This document shows positions 23,215 through 35,689 of a stretch of DNA of 64,000 nt, in pieces (within the stretch, counting starts at the first letter, position 1; each line of letters starts with the position of its first letter). The notes beneath the pieces were generated by a model. It saw nothing but the letters and a program-made list of their open reading frames with translations. It did not search any database and was not told where the DNA came from. This DNA comes from Rotaria sordida (Eukaryota; Rotifera; Eurotatoria; Philodinida; Philodinidae), in assembly GCA_905250125.1 (NCBI GenBank), contig CAJNOL010001138.1, positions 1 to 64,000 of the forward strand. Direction: 5' to 3'. A program made the position numbers and the translations under genes.

Positions 23215-24991
23215 TTAAGCATCTGATACACTAGTGAGCTCATAACTGGCAGGCCATTCACCATTACGACTCCAATTAGTAAAAGGATGTATGATATTAT
23301 TAATTACACCATTTGATTTGTTTACCCAAAGAACAGCAATGATGAATGCTATCCATACAATAGGAATTATTATGGCTATGACGATGATATCGCTTTTTTC
23401 TCGAGGAAGTATTCGACTGTATGAAGAAATAATCACATTTTCGACGATCGCCATTGTACTTGTCTTTAATATTGAAGTAGTTGTTGTTGTCTTACTAGTT
23501 ACAGTAATCATAGGTGTAGTTTTTATGGGTATTGTAGATGAAATAGTCATGGTACTGGTAGTTTCTGTTGACACTGGTGTTGTTAGTAAAGAACTAGTTG
23601 TTGATGACTACAGCAAAAAATAAGTATTAACACACAGACACAAACAGAAGTTATTATTTGAAATTTACTGTAACAATGTTTGTTGTCGTGGTTGATGAAG
23701 AAGATTGAGTTGTTGAAATCGCGATAGGTAAGGTTGTCGTAGTGATGATCGTTGTGGTTGTTGGCTGAGTAGTTGACGTAGTCTGCATCGGCACTGTTGT
23801 TGTCGTTAGAACTGGCTCAGGGGTCGTTGTGGTTGTTTGAGCTGGTGTCGTTGTTGTAGTCAGAATTGACTCGGGTGTTGTTGTTGTCGTCGGGACTGGC
23901 TCGGGTGTTGTCGTAGTTGTTTCAGCTGCTGTGGTTGTTGTAGTTGTCTGAATTGGTACTGATGTTGTGGTCATCGAACCAGAAGTTACGGGTTCATCCT
24001 CTAGATAAATCATGATAGAAGAATATTCTCTTCTCCGTCAATATCTACGTACCACAACTCCCTTGACGAATTGAGATTTCGTCAAATCCTATATAAGGTG
24101 CTTGAGATGGACTTGTTTTTTGTGCTTCAAAATAGAGCTAAAAACAATCATTAAATAAAACACCTACTAATATACGTATTTTCAAAAATGTCCTACATTA
24201 TAACCATGTGCTTCAGCATTGAAAGTTATTTTACGTTGTATCCATCCATTGAATGGAGTACTTGTAACAGAATCAATGGTCTGATCACTACCACTCGTTT
24301 CCATCTTTCTTACGGTAATAGTCTTCGAGCTAGCAGCACCCATGTAATAGTAATAAATAAGACATTGTTGACCTATACCATTGATTCCACTAGATCCAGT
24401 TTTAAGTTGATAGGATCTTTTATCATTAGTAATTAATTGTACAGAACCAAATTTGCCTAAAAGAAATAAAAACATTTTAGAATAAATGAATAAGATAGGA
24501 TTTATTTGACATTAAACCAACCTGGTTTACATGTACTATTTGAACTAGATTCTGTTGGACAATAACCTCTATTACAAAAATACATATCCCAATTGAATGT
24601 GCCGATTCGATAAGGTATATTGCATAGTTCTCCATTACCTGTTGCCGTCACTAAATCGACATGAATATTTAGTATTTGCAGAATAAATAGTGAAATAAAA
24701 AATTTTTCTTACAGCTTGAAGTTACATCTGATAAAGCTCCGTTTGGCGCCAGGGTACCTGGGTTTCCCACACTTGAAACAATATTGATAGTTGTTGTGAA
24801 ACAGTTGTCAGTTGTAGAAGCGCTGTCAAAGTTACATTGATATAATGTTTGTGTATGGACATGTGTTATATGATTAAGAACTACAGACAATATTAAAGAA
24901 TGCGCATACTTTTTTTTTATAATGGATTCATAATGATCTTACCAAGAGATAGAAAACCTACAATTTGCCACATATTTTTGTTTATTCTCAT
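23215..24991 (-). CDS. Type I membrane protein with MAM-like ectodomain and Thr-rich mucin stalk
   Basis: Seven exons, 24991-24943, 24880-24713, 24650-24522, 24456-24197, 24137-24053, 24000-23669 and 23607-23215, join in one frame to give 471 residues. Order: an N-terminal signal peptide (MRINKNMWQIVGFLSLV); a Cys-containing domain of about 200 residues starting YQCNFDSA and ending GFDEISIRQGSC, which has the layout of a MAM adhesion domain (start C.FD, middle LPY-like block CNIPYRIGTFNWDMYFC, near-end YIGFDEI); a stalk of about 150 residues with TTTTTPEP-type repeats; a transmembrane helix (IIVIAIIIPIVWIAFIIAVLWV); and a cytoplasmic tail of about 40 residues. It is probably an O-glycosylated cell-surface adhesion or protective protein. 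The MAM call rests on pattern, not alignment. Introns are 52-69 bp, all GT-AG. The short stop-containing intron between the two stalk exons is easy to miss. Confidence 0.75.
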
Positions 24992-26966
24992 AAAAGCATA
25001 GATTTCATTACATTTAACATACGTTGCTTTTTTACTTGTTTTATATTTAAGATAAGAGACATTACATATTATCTTTAGTCAAAATAAACTAAATGACTTT
25101 CTTCTCTATGTTGACTTACGATTGTCAACCTTCTAAATAACAATTGCTAGTAAAAAATATTGTCAATTTTACAAATATATTAATGATGATATATTCTTCA
25201 ATTTTATTTTTCTATGAAGTCAATTTCAACTTCAACTTCACTCTTCTTAACTTTTTTTATTTTTATCAGAATCCTTAAATTAAAAAAGAAAAACAATATT
25301 TTAAGGTTTCTTTTTTATTGGTTAAATTAATTTCTATTATGTGACTTTTATTTTGCAAATATTTCTTCTTACCTGAACTACAACAGTGACTGAATGACGA
25401 AAGATAATGTTTAACTGTGTAATGTGAATTCGAGTGGCTATTTGACTCCGCTGATGATCGCTAATACATAGGACCGATCAACACATGGATGATGTAGGCT
25501 TTGTTTTTGACTATACTCAAGATCGATTTCAATTATTTATCTATAAAATCTATTCTCATACAGTTTTTTTTTGAGAGCTATCAAATTATCGTGAATATCT
25601 TTCTCTTTGATATTTTAAGTCATAGAAGAATAACTTTTACTTAAATGTAAATCTGTAGAAAAAAAAAGCATTGCATTATATCGGTATCTTCAATTTTTAT
25701 ATGTTCTAACGTTATTTGATCTGCTGCAAAACTTTCTACTGCTGCTAAAATAAATGAATAAATTACCAAATACAATCGCACAACTTGCTTTGTACTATCA
25801 TACATTATATTCCAATGTTTGTACAATATAGAGCAAAGAAAGAAACATCTTTAATCCATCGAAAAACTCTATGTAGACTCAAATGAGCTAAGAATACCAT
25901 GAAACAAGTTCGTATCCATTGGCTATTACTGCAAAGATACTGAACTTTTACGGTATTTTTTAAATGAATATCATAAATGAGAATAACTGATTTTCGAATT
26001 TCAACTTGAAACTTTACACAGAGACAAGCCTTAACAAGCATAGTTTCAAGTCTTTTGATTTACTACTATCCTGAAATAAGAACATCAAATCTGCTGGTTT
26101 ATATGAGTAATGTAAAAGACACTCTATTACCATAGTTTTATCTTAGAACAGGAATTACGATTAGATCTAAAACATTCAGAAAAAACCTATTTTTGTCAAG
26201 GTCTGTTTCTATGTAAAATTTCAAGCTAAAATTCGAAAATTAGTTTTTCTGGATCACGACATTTATTTAGAAAATACTGTAAGTGTAGTATCTCCGTATC
26301 AATAAGCTAAAGGTATGAACTCTTTTCAAAGTATTCATAACTCATTTAAGTCTACATAATACACATAGTCTTGATTCAAAAGCAATTTATCAATTGGAAG
26401 ACTTCTCTTGTTAGTTACAGTTTCAATAATCAGGACTTTATTATTTCATTTTAATCTTGTCAGATAAAATAAAGTTTATAGTGATATTAAATATCCGAGA
26501 ATAAATTTGATGATTATCACATGTTTAGACTTGTAAGAAATATTCAATGTGTTAAATCAATGCTACTAGTCTTCTTTCATTTGAATATATTTTCCATGCT
26601 ATCATATATAATAAATCACAAGTTCATAAATATTATCAAAAGATTTCTATTTATATTGTTTTCCTTTGTCGCAAGCTATCAGTACAAATCATAGTATCGT
26701 TTCATATAAGAATGTCTTAGAATATTATTTTTAATTAAGTTTGAAGAAAATGAACCAAGAGTCGTCGTATTATATTACGAATAAAATCTTTATTTATTTG
26801 AAAATCTGTTTTTATCTTCTTATTTTATTTATTAATTTTTGTTTCTCTCTCTCTCTTTCTCTCTTTTTTTCTTTCTAAAACAATAAAGATAGAAAAACAA
26901 AAAAAAACATGAGAGAGTACAAAAAAGAAAATAAAGCGAGTAATGAAAATATCGAACTTCTTCGCT
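24992..26966. other. Spacer with no supported gene
   Basis: A minus-strand frame near 25826-25641 starts with a signal-peptide-like stretch (YLVIYSFILAAVESFA) but stops after 30 more residues and has no confirmed partner exon. A pyrimidine-rich run (TTTCTCTCTC) lies at 26840-26875 downstream of the RPS21 gene. Confidence 0.35.
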
Positions 26967-27248
26967 TTATTTGGTATCTTTAAGGTAAAATCCTTTTCCA
27001 ACAAATCCATCTCTTGTAGCCAATCGTACAATTGAATCATCAGCTTCACCCATCATACGAATTGAACCACAAAGTGCATATGTACGATTTTTGCCAGTCA
27101 TGCGACCTGTTTGTTCATCAACTTCAGCAATGTCCAATTGAATAGCAGCATGATCTTTAGCTGCTATAATTTTATTACTTGCAGCACATTTTCGTGGAAT
27201 ATATAATTCAATTTGATCTGTTGTTGGGACACCGTCTGTTCCTTGCAT
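26967..27248 (-). CDS. RPS21: Small ribosomal subunit protein eS21 (RPS21)
   Basis: A single coding exon of 93 residues. The motifs [20 protein letters not shown], then [16 protein letters not shown], then [18 protein letters not shown] and RLATRDGFV match eukaryotic eS21 (about 83 residues in animals) along its whole length. The N-terminus is a few residues longer and the C-terminus ends GFYLKDTK. The protein is a component of the cytoplasmic 40S subunit needed for its maturation. I chose the ATG at 27248 (MQGTDG); an in-frame upstream ATG would add an unlikely poly-Ile start. TTTATTTCAG at about 27287-27296 is a clear splice acceptor in the 5' untranslated region, so the message is trans-spliced or has a 5'-UTR intron. 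This is the best housekeeping anchor in the window. Confidence 0.93.
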   Translation of the reverse strand: MQGTDGVPTTDQIELYIPRKCAASNKIIAAKDHAAIQLDIAEVDEQTGRMTGKNRTYALCGSIRMMGEADDSIVRLATRDGFVGKGFYLKDTK

Positions 27249-27296
27249 TATGATGATTATTATAATCAATCAAATTCACAAGAGATCTGAAATAAA

Positions 27297-29286
27297 AATT
27301 ATCAATTTTTAAAATTTTAAAATAAATAATAAGAAAAATATTTCTTTGTTTTTTTTTTTTAATCATTTACAAGTTGAATAATGTACTATGTCAATGTTAT
27401 TTGATATATATACATGACATTTAATTGAAATACTTTTTTTTTAAGTAGAATTTTTAATTATTGCAAATTAAAAAATTTATATTTGTTATCTAAATAGAAA
27501 AATATTTATTGGCATATTCAACAATTAGAATTTTTATTGTTTTTAAATAATTTTTCGTAACATTGTAGATGAGTTAATTGTGTGTATATGATAAAAGTTT
27601 CAATTGATTAATTAATTGCTTACATTAAAAAAAAATAAACATTTTGATCGACAATTTTAGATCTTCTAATATAATTAACAATAAGATATTGATTTACTAA
27701 CAAACGAATCAAATAATACATAATCACCTTATTGCAGTACAAGAATAGTAGTAACCAATTACCATTCGAACTAATATAAAGCCTCTTCTAGTTTCTGTTG
27801 AATTTACATTTTTTTGAATAACATTATTCTAGAAGAATAATGAACTTTTTTAAATTGTTTTATTATTTATCAATGAATTTTATTTGATAAAATGAATTTA
27901 TTTAGTAAAAGCGACATCTGTCTGTAATGTCGCCCTACATAGCAAAGAACTAACTTTAATTCATATACAAGAAAAATGAATAAATGTATAAGTTCGAAAT
28001 AAAAATCGGTGTTGATGTACCAAGAAAAAATTGTATGGTCCGAATACTTAGTGCGTTTAATGTGCAAGTTTTAGATATGAACAATATGCTTGAATGAAGA
28101 GCTGAACACGTTGTTTTAGAGATCGTTCAATGTATTTTTTTTTAGTGAAATAAACTTTTAATAAAATGTTATTTTGATTTTATGGAATACTCTACTTGTC
28201 TTCTTGTTTTGCTTTTTAGTTGTGTTTTTGATAAGAACACTCTACAAAAATGCTTTGCGAATGTTGTCCTTTATATGGATTTTTTATTGATTAAAAAAGT
28301 AAATTTTTTTTTTCCTACACATTATTTCATAAATTTCATTTTGTACGTTTTGATAGATTTTGTCAACGTATAGTTCTACTAGAAATCTTTGTGGAAATGA
28401 CTGAAGAGAGAAATATGAAAAATGATCGATTTTCTTCTTTCACTTAATTCTTCTCTATTGATAAATGGTGTTGTTGTGAAAGAATTGATAGTCGCATTGA
28501 AACATCGTCATTGTTTTTTCTTACTTGGTCACGATAATGTTTTGATCTCGACAATAAGTCGAATCTTTTCCTAGATGCACTGTTTTAATAGCATCAAAGA
28601 CATTTTTTTTCGAAATTTTTCAATAAATTTCGGTAGTCATTTTATGACAAAGTGGAAAGTATTAAGGAACAGGAAGATAAACCTTAGTTGAATCTTGAGA
28701 CATATACTTCTCTTTTTCATACACTTAAGTCATGTTTTATGTTATCAACAGTTAAATACGCTGGTATAAATAAATGTCGATAGACTCTGGAATCCATTGG
28801 TTTCTTCTTAGACTTTTAAACAATAATCTTTCTCTTGATTTTTTCTTTTTATGTAGATTGCACAACGGATTTTCAAATTTCCTAACAAAATAATGGTTAT
28901 TCTAGCTTATAGTATTCGACTTATATAAGAGACTGATTTATCTAGAGCATAATGTCACTTTTTTTCGTTATGATTGTACTCAGAGCTTTCGATTTGATTC
29001 TCTTCTTTTCTCTCTAATACTTTTTGATGGATACGATTTAAATGTAAATATTTAATATTGATATGTGAACATTAATTTGAAAAAAATGGAGAATTCATAT
29101 TGAAAAACTTTCAAGGATGTGCTAGGGTGTGGGTGTGATCTTCTCTTCGTCTACACCCTTCCCATCTTTTCATCCTGTTCTTTTTCTTACTACGAAGTTG
29201 CAGCTGATCTTTTTATATTACACAAAGCATATCAATACTAATCGACGTCGGAACCAAAGAAATTAATCTTTCATTGTATAGATTTA
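27297..29286. other. Gene-poor AT-rich spacer
   Basis: No coding block recognised. Around 29127-29165 a GGGTGTGGGTGT stretch faces a CTACACCCTTCCC stretch, forming a possible small hairpin. Confidence 0.35.
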
Positions 29287-29529
29287 TTAATTGTTAGAAC
29301 TCTTTACAGCATAGATCAATTCATAACCTAAAAATTCAATAGTATCATAGGTAATATGGAACTCGTTTATTATATTTTTCTGATAGAAAAATACATTCTT
29401 CTGTGAGACGATAATCATTATAATATTGAAACCACGTTTAACATCACTACTGCCATACCACATGGTAAGTAAATTCTTGATCAATTTGAACAACATTGGA
29501 CATTTTAAAATGTTCACTGCTTTGATCAA
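29287..29529 (-). pseudogene. C-terminal fragment of a hAT-type transposase
   Basis: An 80-residue frame contains WYGSSDVKRGFNIIMIIVSQ. This resembles the dimerisation region near the end of hAT and hAT-derived transposases, where a (S/N)xDVERGFS motif is followed by a block on Asn/Leu/Ser and a helix. Here Glu of DVER is Lys and Ser of GFS is Asn. No zinc finger or catalytic blocks are found upstream in frame, so this is a decayed relic. Confidence 0.4.
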
Positions 29530-29779
29530 TCAATAATAATCAATTTCATGATATTTAATATGTTCTTTCCCTTCGTAATCATAATATTTTCGTTTGATGA
29601 TCCATCAATCCTTGATTGTTTCAATTGAGTACATTAACCATCCATCATTAACAAGATCCATTTAATTTAATAATTGTTAATCAAGTATAAGTGGACCAAT
29701 ACGAATATTTTCTTGAGGATCAAAACGATAAGAAATTTATAACAATTGCGTGTTACACAAGAATGAGCTGTTCTATATA

Positions 29780-30330
29780 AGATTTACTTTTAGATGTGAA
29801 GTATTCGAAAAAATGTTTCTTTTTCATCTTTAGACAGTAATTCGAATAATTTTCGAGTGCTTTCACCTGTGTCTAATAACCAAAGAATGAATTCTAGTAA
29901 ATATTCTCCTACCGATTTCTTATCAGATTCAAATGTCGCATGACTATGGCTTGAATCTGTTTTGAGTAATTCATTACCAAATTTTGTTTCAGATCAATCT
30001 CGTTTGATCATCAATAAACGTTTAATATCAGCTTCAACTATTTGAAATGAATTAACAATACTATCTCGAATAACATGAACTAGTATGTGATCATGAACTA
30101 CAGATTTATAGTAACGAGTAGCGACATCTTGTCTCTCGATAGTTCAGTATTTTAATAATAAAATTCAATTACTTAGTATTCTATTGATTCTTTTGTTCAT
30201 CGAAGCATGGCACAAATCATTCACATTGTTTGATGTTTTTTCTAAGATCATATCAAATAACATGATAATTTGATCCTTTCGTCTTGAAATGTTAAAGAAT
30301 TTTAGAATCGAGGGACACATTTTTTTAAAA
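29780..30330 (-). pseudogene. Decayed gene fragment of unknown identity
   Basis: The minus strand from about 30330 to 29790 gives long runs of protein-like sequence interrupted by a few stop codons. Blocks include IIMLFDMILEKTSNNVNDLC, DVATRYYKSVVHDHILVHVI and KSVGEYLLEFILWLLDTGES, ending KDEKETFFRILHI. Composition and helix periodicity look coding, but I do not recognise a family. It could belong with the hAT-like fragment just downstream or to a separate lost gene. Confidence 0.35.
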
Positions 30331-30559
30331 ATAATTCTTTAGATGCATTACATGATTGATAACTACATCTGTGACATGGTGTTACACTAATAGCTTATTA
30401 CGTTTCAGTATGTGTCACCTGATCGGAAAAGTTAATATTCTTTGTATGATAATAGTTGACGATGAAGAACCTTTTTGTGATCGACTGAGAGTTGATTCGG
30501 TTCGAATAAGAAAAGTAAAATTTTCTTTAATTATAAATCATTACGATGTTATTTATTGA

Positions 30560-32743
30560 TCATATGTCTTTTAATAGGCTGCTATCTCCTTTATTTCCAC
30601 AATATAAATCCATTGTTTAATGTCGTAAAGGTCATCTTTTTTTCTGCTTATTTGAATACCATGTCTATTAAAATATTCATAAAAAAACGAATGGGAGGGA
30701 ATTTAAAAATTCTGTTCGGACAAAAGTTGCGCACAGAGGCTAGCTTTAATTTGAAACCAGTCCGAGCTCTGTATCATTTATAGTGACGAAGTTATAATCA
30801 TTCTCCTGAGAGTCATATAAACTAGTTGGAAGTTCGGTCTAGTATGACATATAGGATTGCAATTTTTCCTATAAGTACTTCTCATTTCTGTAAATTTCAG
30901 TCCGAACGGTGCGTTCTAAGTAGTTAATAAATTCTGAGGGGAATATAATAATCACTATTTCGAATTGGTTGCTAATAGTTAAGTTTAGTTTTATTTAAAA
31001 AAAGAAAGAAGTTTGAACTTTTATTGTAACCCTCTATAGACACAATCGATCAATGTTTTTATTCAAAGACATCATCAACTCTATTCATGTTTGTGTAATT
31101 TTCAATATTATACTTTCATTTATTAATTATTATTCAAACAAAATTATAAATAATGTGTTTTCGATCTTATATTCATATTAAGATCATTAGTAATTTAATT
31201 CCATATTATTTTATAACTTTGATCTATGATAAACTAAATGAATAATTATGAATGAAAATGGAATCATAATAAAGACTTTTCTTTTGATAAAGTAGAAAAT
31301 AATGATAATCATTTATTGTTGTGTTTTAAAATTCGGATGTATGTGACTATGAGTTCTCGTTAACAAATACTTATCATCTAATAATATAAGTTTCTATTTT
31401 GTTTTTTGTTAAACAAATGATAAAGAAATTCAATATTTGTATAATAATTATCACAATTCGAAAGATTTCTATTGTTTATGTTTGAATGCTTTAAACTAAT
31501 CATGTAACTATTTTTATTTCAACAAATCTATTAACTCTATCGTTGTTACAAGTATCTTGCTATTGAAAACTCAAAAAAAAAGAAAAAAATAAATTTTGAT
31601 ATATGATTCTATTTTCTTCATTCATCTATGAAAATAAATTTTTTTGAATTTGATTATTTGTCAAAGAGGAACACTACAAGTCTTTTTTTTTCCCCCTTAA
31701 ACTCAATTGTCAATCGAATAGAAAATTTTCCTTCTGCTAGACACTATAAAAAATGCATGTTGACTGCCTGTTTTTCTAATATGATTGTCGATGCAGCAAA
31801 TAGTAGTAATAATCTTTTGCTTGTGTATGAAAATTCGATTTTTCTTTTTTTTTTTCTCGTTTCACGATTTCTAAACACGAGATAGACTATCCGAATTATA
31901 ACAGATGGTACTCGATGATGATCGTCGATAGTCAATGCCTGAAGAGAAATACAGAGCAAAGAACAAGAAAACTGAAGTCATGAATATTAAGCGAGAGAGA
32001 GAGAGAGAGAGAGAGGGGAATTTCCTTGCAGTCGTCGCCATCCCAATCAGTATGCGGATTTAACACTCTCCTTCTTTCTTTCGGTTCTGTTAACATACAA
32101 AAAGAAGAAACAATTTTTTTCTCGCCATAAGTAACTGAATGGCAAATGAGTAAGTAGTAGAATAAACTAGTGAATGAATGTTATTGAAGCTATCGTTAAA
32201 TGTCATATAATAATCATTCAATATTATCTTTTATATTATTTAAATTATAAATATAATACGAAAACAAAATCAATATAATTTTGTTTTCTTGAATATCTTG
32301 CCTTAGTAATTTTAAAATCGATAAAATTTCTGATAAATTTCTTTAATAAATCTCAAATATTTTTTTTTCTCATACTGATTTTTAGCTATTACAGTTTGTT
32401 TCTAATGATAAAAGAACAGATTATTTAGGCGAATAAGTACTATAATTCTTATTTTTCTTTCTCTCTTAACAATTCATTTCCATTTTATCAACCAATTATC
32501 ACTTAATACATAAAAATAGATCCCTGGAATATTTTATTTAATAGACTAGAGATTAATCATTGGGATTTTCTGTACAAGTAAAACATTCAAAACTATCAAA
32601 TATTTATTTATTAAACTTCCTTATAAAATAATAAATAAATATCTCATTACTAAAGTAAATATACTTCTTTACTCTAATTATGTTTGTTTTTTTTTCTTGC
32701 TTCTGTCAAGTCAATAAAAACTAAATGATGATCTATTCTAGAA
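30560..32743. other. Gene-poor spacer with (GA)n microsatellite
   Basis: A (GA)n tract lies at about 31990-32015. Otherwise AT-rich with no coding block recognised. Confidence 0.4.
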
Positions 32744-33208
32744 ATGTTAAATTCAACAATAATTCATCGTAATAATGATGTTTATTATAATGTTGATAGT
32801 TTTCCATTATCATATGAAGAAGATAATTTTGATTCATCATCAATATTATTAAATCATTCATATTATGATGATATTCTATTAAATTTAAATCATACATTAA
32901 ATAAAACAAATTCACTTTCGATATTATCATTATCAAGTCCACTTACATATATAATTTTTATTATAATTTCTTATTTAATATTAACAATTATTTTACTTAC
33001 ATTTAGTTTATATAAACAACGACGTAATGAAATTGAAAATTTTTATTTTGGAGACACAGATGAAGATATTGCACAAGAAAAACGTTATTTAGCATGGAAA
33101 CAATTATTAATTGGAAAAATAAAAAAAGGTGATATGGAACCTTTATTATCTGATGAAAATGATCAACAACAAATAAGTACAGGAACATTTCCATTGCATA
33201 TTGTGTAA
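32744..33208 (+). CDS. Small single-pass membrane protein, uncharacterised
   Basis: An intronless frame of 154 residues. The N-terminal 65 residues are acidic and Asn/Ser-rich, with four potential N-glycosylation sites (NST, NHS, NHT, NKT). A transmembrane helix follows (YIIFIIISYLILTIILLTFS), then a basic KQRR stop-transfer and a cytoplasmic tail of about 65 residues with ENFYFGDTDEDIAQEKRYLA and a closing Gln/Ser-rich end. There is no cleavable signal peptide, so the helix probably acts as a reverse signal anchor (type III, N-terminus outside). TTCTAG two bases before the ATG looks like a trans-splice acceptor. The layout (short glycosylated N-terminus, one helix, juxtamembrane acidic/Trp block) recalls potassium-channel beta subunits of the KCNE type, but I see no decisive motif. 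The gene's reality is supported by composition and length. Confidence 0.65.
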   Translation: MLNSTIIHRNNDVYYNVDSFPLSYEEDNFDSSSILLNHSYYDDILLNLNHTLNKTNSLSILSLSSPLTYIIFIIISYLILTIILLTFSLYKQRRNEIENFYFGDTDEDIAQEKRYLAWKQLLIGKIKKGDMEPLLSDENDQQQISTGTFPLHIV

Positions 33209-35210
33209 ATAAGAGAAATCTTTTTTTTTTTGTTTGGTTTATTTGTTATTAAAAAAATTTTTTTTTAAAACTTTATTGCTCAATGAAATAATCATTGATA
33301 CTTGTTTCTAGTAATAGACAATATTTTCATGGAACAAAAATCTTATCTTTTTTTCTGTATGTATGATGATTTATTTGAGAGATTTAGTTTAATTCAAATA
33401 ATTATAAGAAATTTATGTGTGAAATTAGTTCGAGAAGAAAAAGTTCATTTATTTAGTTGAACTTAATATTCTATTTAATAAGCTTAGAACATAAATTGTT
33501 GATGGACTTTTGTAAAAAAAAGAAAGGAAAAAAAAAGACATCATTTTTGCATTTCATCACTAATGGGATCCTAATTATCTTCTTAGCTAGAGGCAATCAT
33601 TATTGACAATTTTAAAGCAATGTATCCAGTCTTTACTTGTCTACAGTGAAATAATTTGATCTAGAAAAAACGTTCTATACTTTTAATCAATCTAAAAAAC
33701 TACATTTTTCATATAATAATTTCATTGATTGAATATTGTAATCATCCTCGAATGATTGTTACAAAAGAAAAATCACATTGAATAATGTTCGATGTAAGAA
33801 AAGGTGTAAAAATCAATGAGTCCCTAATGATTAACGCTCGGGTTGATATTCATAGAATGACAAAAAAAAAGCGATATTATATTCTACTAACAAAAAAACA
33901 ATAGATTGTTATAATTAAGCATCCTGTTACTTATTCAAGGATAAATGTAACGATCTACATGCAAATTCTTGTGTCATCAAATAACTGAATTAATGATTTT
34001 TGATCAAACGAACTAAAATCGAATAATAAAATTGGTACTTGTTGTCTGAATATGATAAAGTCTGATTATCATTTGCATAAATTGATTAGGTGATTTAGAT
34101 ATTGTATTGTAACATCTTTTCTTTTTCCTTTTCTTTTTTTTCTTTTTATAAACCTCTCTAGTGACTGAACTTTGACATATGTCACGTTCTTCATTCTTTT
34201 TATGAATACATATGTATGCTTGTGTCTTGTTCTCATTCATTTCATTGTTCTCTCCTTTTTTTCTTGCTACACATTCGAAGTAATATTAAGCGTATTATTT
34301 GATAAGCTGAAATTAAACATAAAGAAAATATTTTCGTTCATTTATAATGATATTGAATGAATGATAATAAGATTTTTGAAATTCAATATCAAATCAACTA
34401 TTAGAATAATGAATACACTTTAAGATGTAATTAACGGAAAAAACAAAAAAAGAAATATATTTACATTATAAATTTAACATTTAATTAACAAGTATCAATT
34501 TTTATATATCGTTATTCTGTTGATTGGAAACAGAATATAAATTGCAACTCGAAAACTAATGAATATTTTAAAGTAAATTCGAATAAATGATTAAATATAA
34601 CCGAATAAAGTAAATATTGTTTTTAAACATTTCATTATTTTGTTTGTATCAAAAAATGGTAATGTGAGAATACAAAAGTTAAAAAAAAACAGTTTTGTAT
34701 TTATAGAAAATGTTAAATCATATTGTAGAATGAAATTATTATTCAATGTTATCACTTTTTACTTCTTGAATAACAAAATTCAGTCACGAAACTCGAAAAA
34801 ATTATCCGAATGAATTACATTCATTTTTTCGTCACAAATGTCACATTGAGCTGCTCATAAGTTAAAGATTTGTAGAAAGCAATGTCTGAATGTAATTCTA
34901 ATTGAAACTATTAATCCATATTTGTTCGAAAAGAGAGGCTAAAAGTTTTACATTATCTACTAATAGTCTCTTGACTGGTCTCATTTATTAATGAACATGT
35001 CATCTCTCGTATAATCATAGTGATTTTAGCTACAACATGAATATATGCTTTCCAAAAAAAACCATTAAATACATTCGGCTTTATTTACATATTAAATTAT
35101 AGTCAATAGACTTGTTTTCCTATTTTTCTATCACTGAATATGCAATTACTGATAGATAAGTATTAAATATACATTTTTACTCTTTTTATATATGTTGTTT
35201 GTGTGTATTT
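33209..35210. other. Gene-poor AT-rich spacer
   Basis: 3' flank of the membrane-protein gene. No coding block recognised. Confidence 0.4.
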
Positions 35211-35689
35211 ATACAGAGTGTTTCATAAGTCTTGAGGCACGACAAAATTAGTTGATATGCAGACAGATAATAACCCCTAACTAAATATTTTTATATAAGC
35301 CTTGAATACTCGTGTCAGTCTTTCAAATGACATATTATTAGATAATATCTTCTGTTCTAAGAATAAAATGAGGATAAATTTTTCACATTCGATCAACAAG
35401 ATATTGTATGGAAAAAAAAGACGAAAAACACTCGTATATTAATCTGATTACATAAAAATTTCATTTAACCATCACATATTTGTTGTCCAACATTTTTTTA
35501 TTAATTCATCAAGTCTCTTAGAAATTTTATTGATCATTACAAATTATGTTTTGTTTTATTCTTTGTTCCATCTAGTTTTTAACTATTTATAGCTTGAAAA
35601 TTATTCTCTCCATACTTTTTCTTTTTAAATACTATTGCATCTGTAATGCGGTAGTGTCATCCTTTTTTTTTCGAAAGATTGTAAAAATG

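Noticed and set aside
23291..23623. 110-codon plus-strand frame opposite the mucin-like gene
   Set aside because: It is the antisense shadow of the membrane-span and stalk exon, whose splice phases and domain order are convincing.
25641..25826. Signal-peptide-like small secreted protein on the minus strand
   Set aside because: Only about 50 residues, no conserved block, and the apparent continuation runs into a pyrimidine tract and acceptor without a supported partner exon.
29120..29170. Telomere-like GGGTGTGGGTGT stretch, and GATGTGGGTGTGG at 56484
   Set aside because: Only one or two units resembling the bdelloid-type TGTGGG telomere repeat are present, with no array; they fit better as parts of small hairpins or elements.
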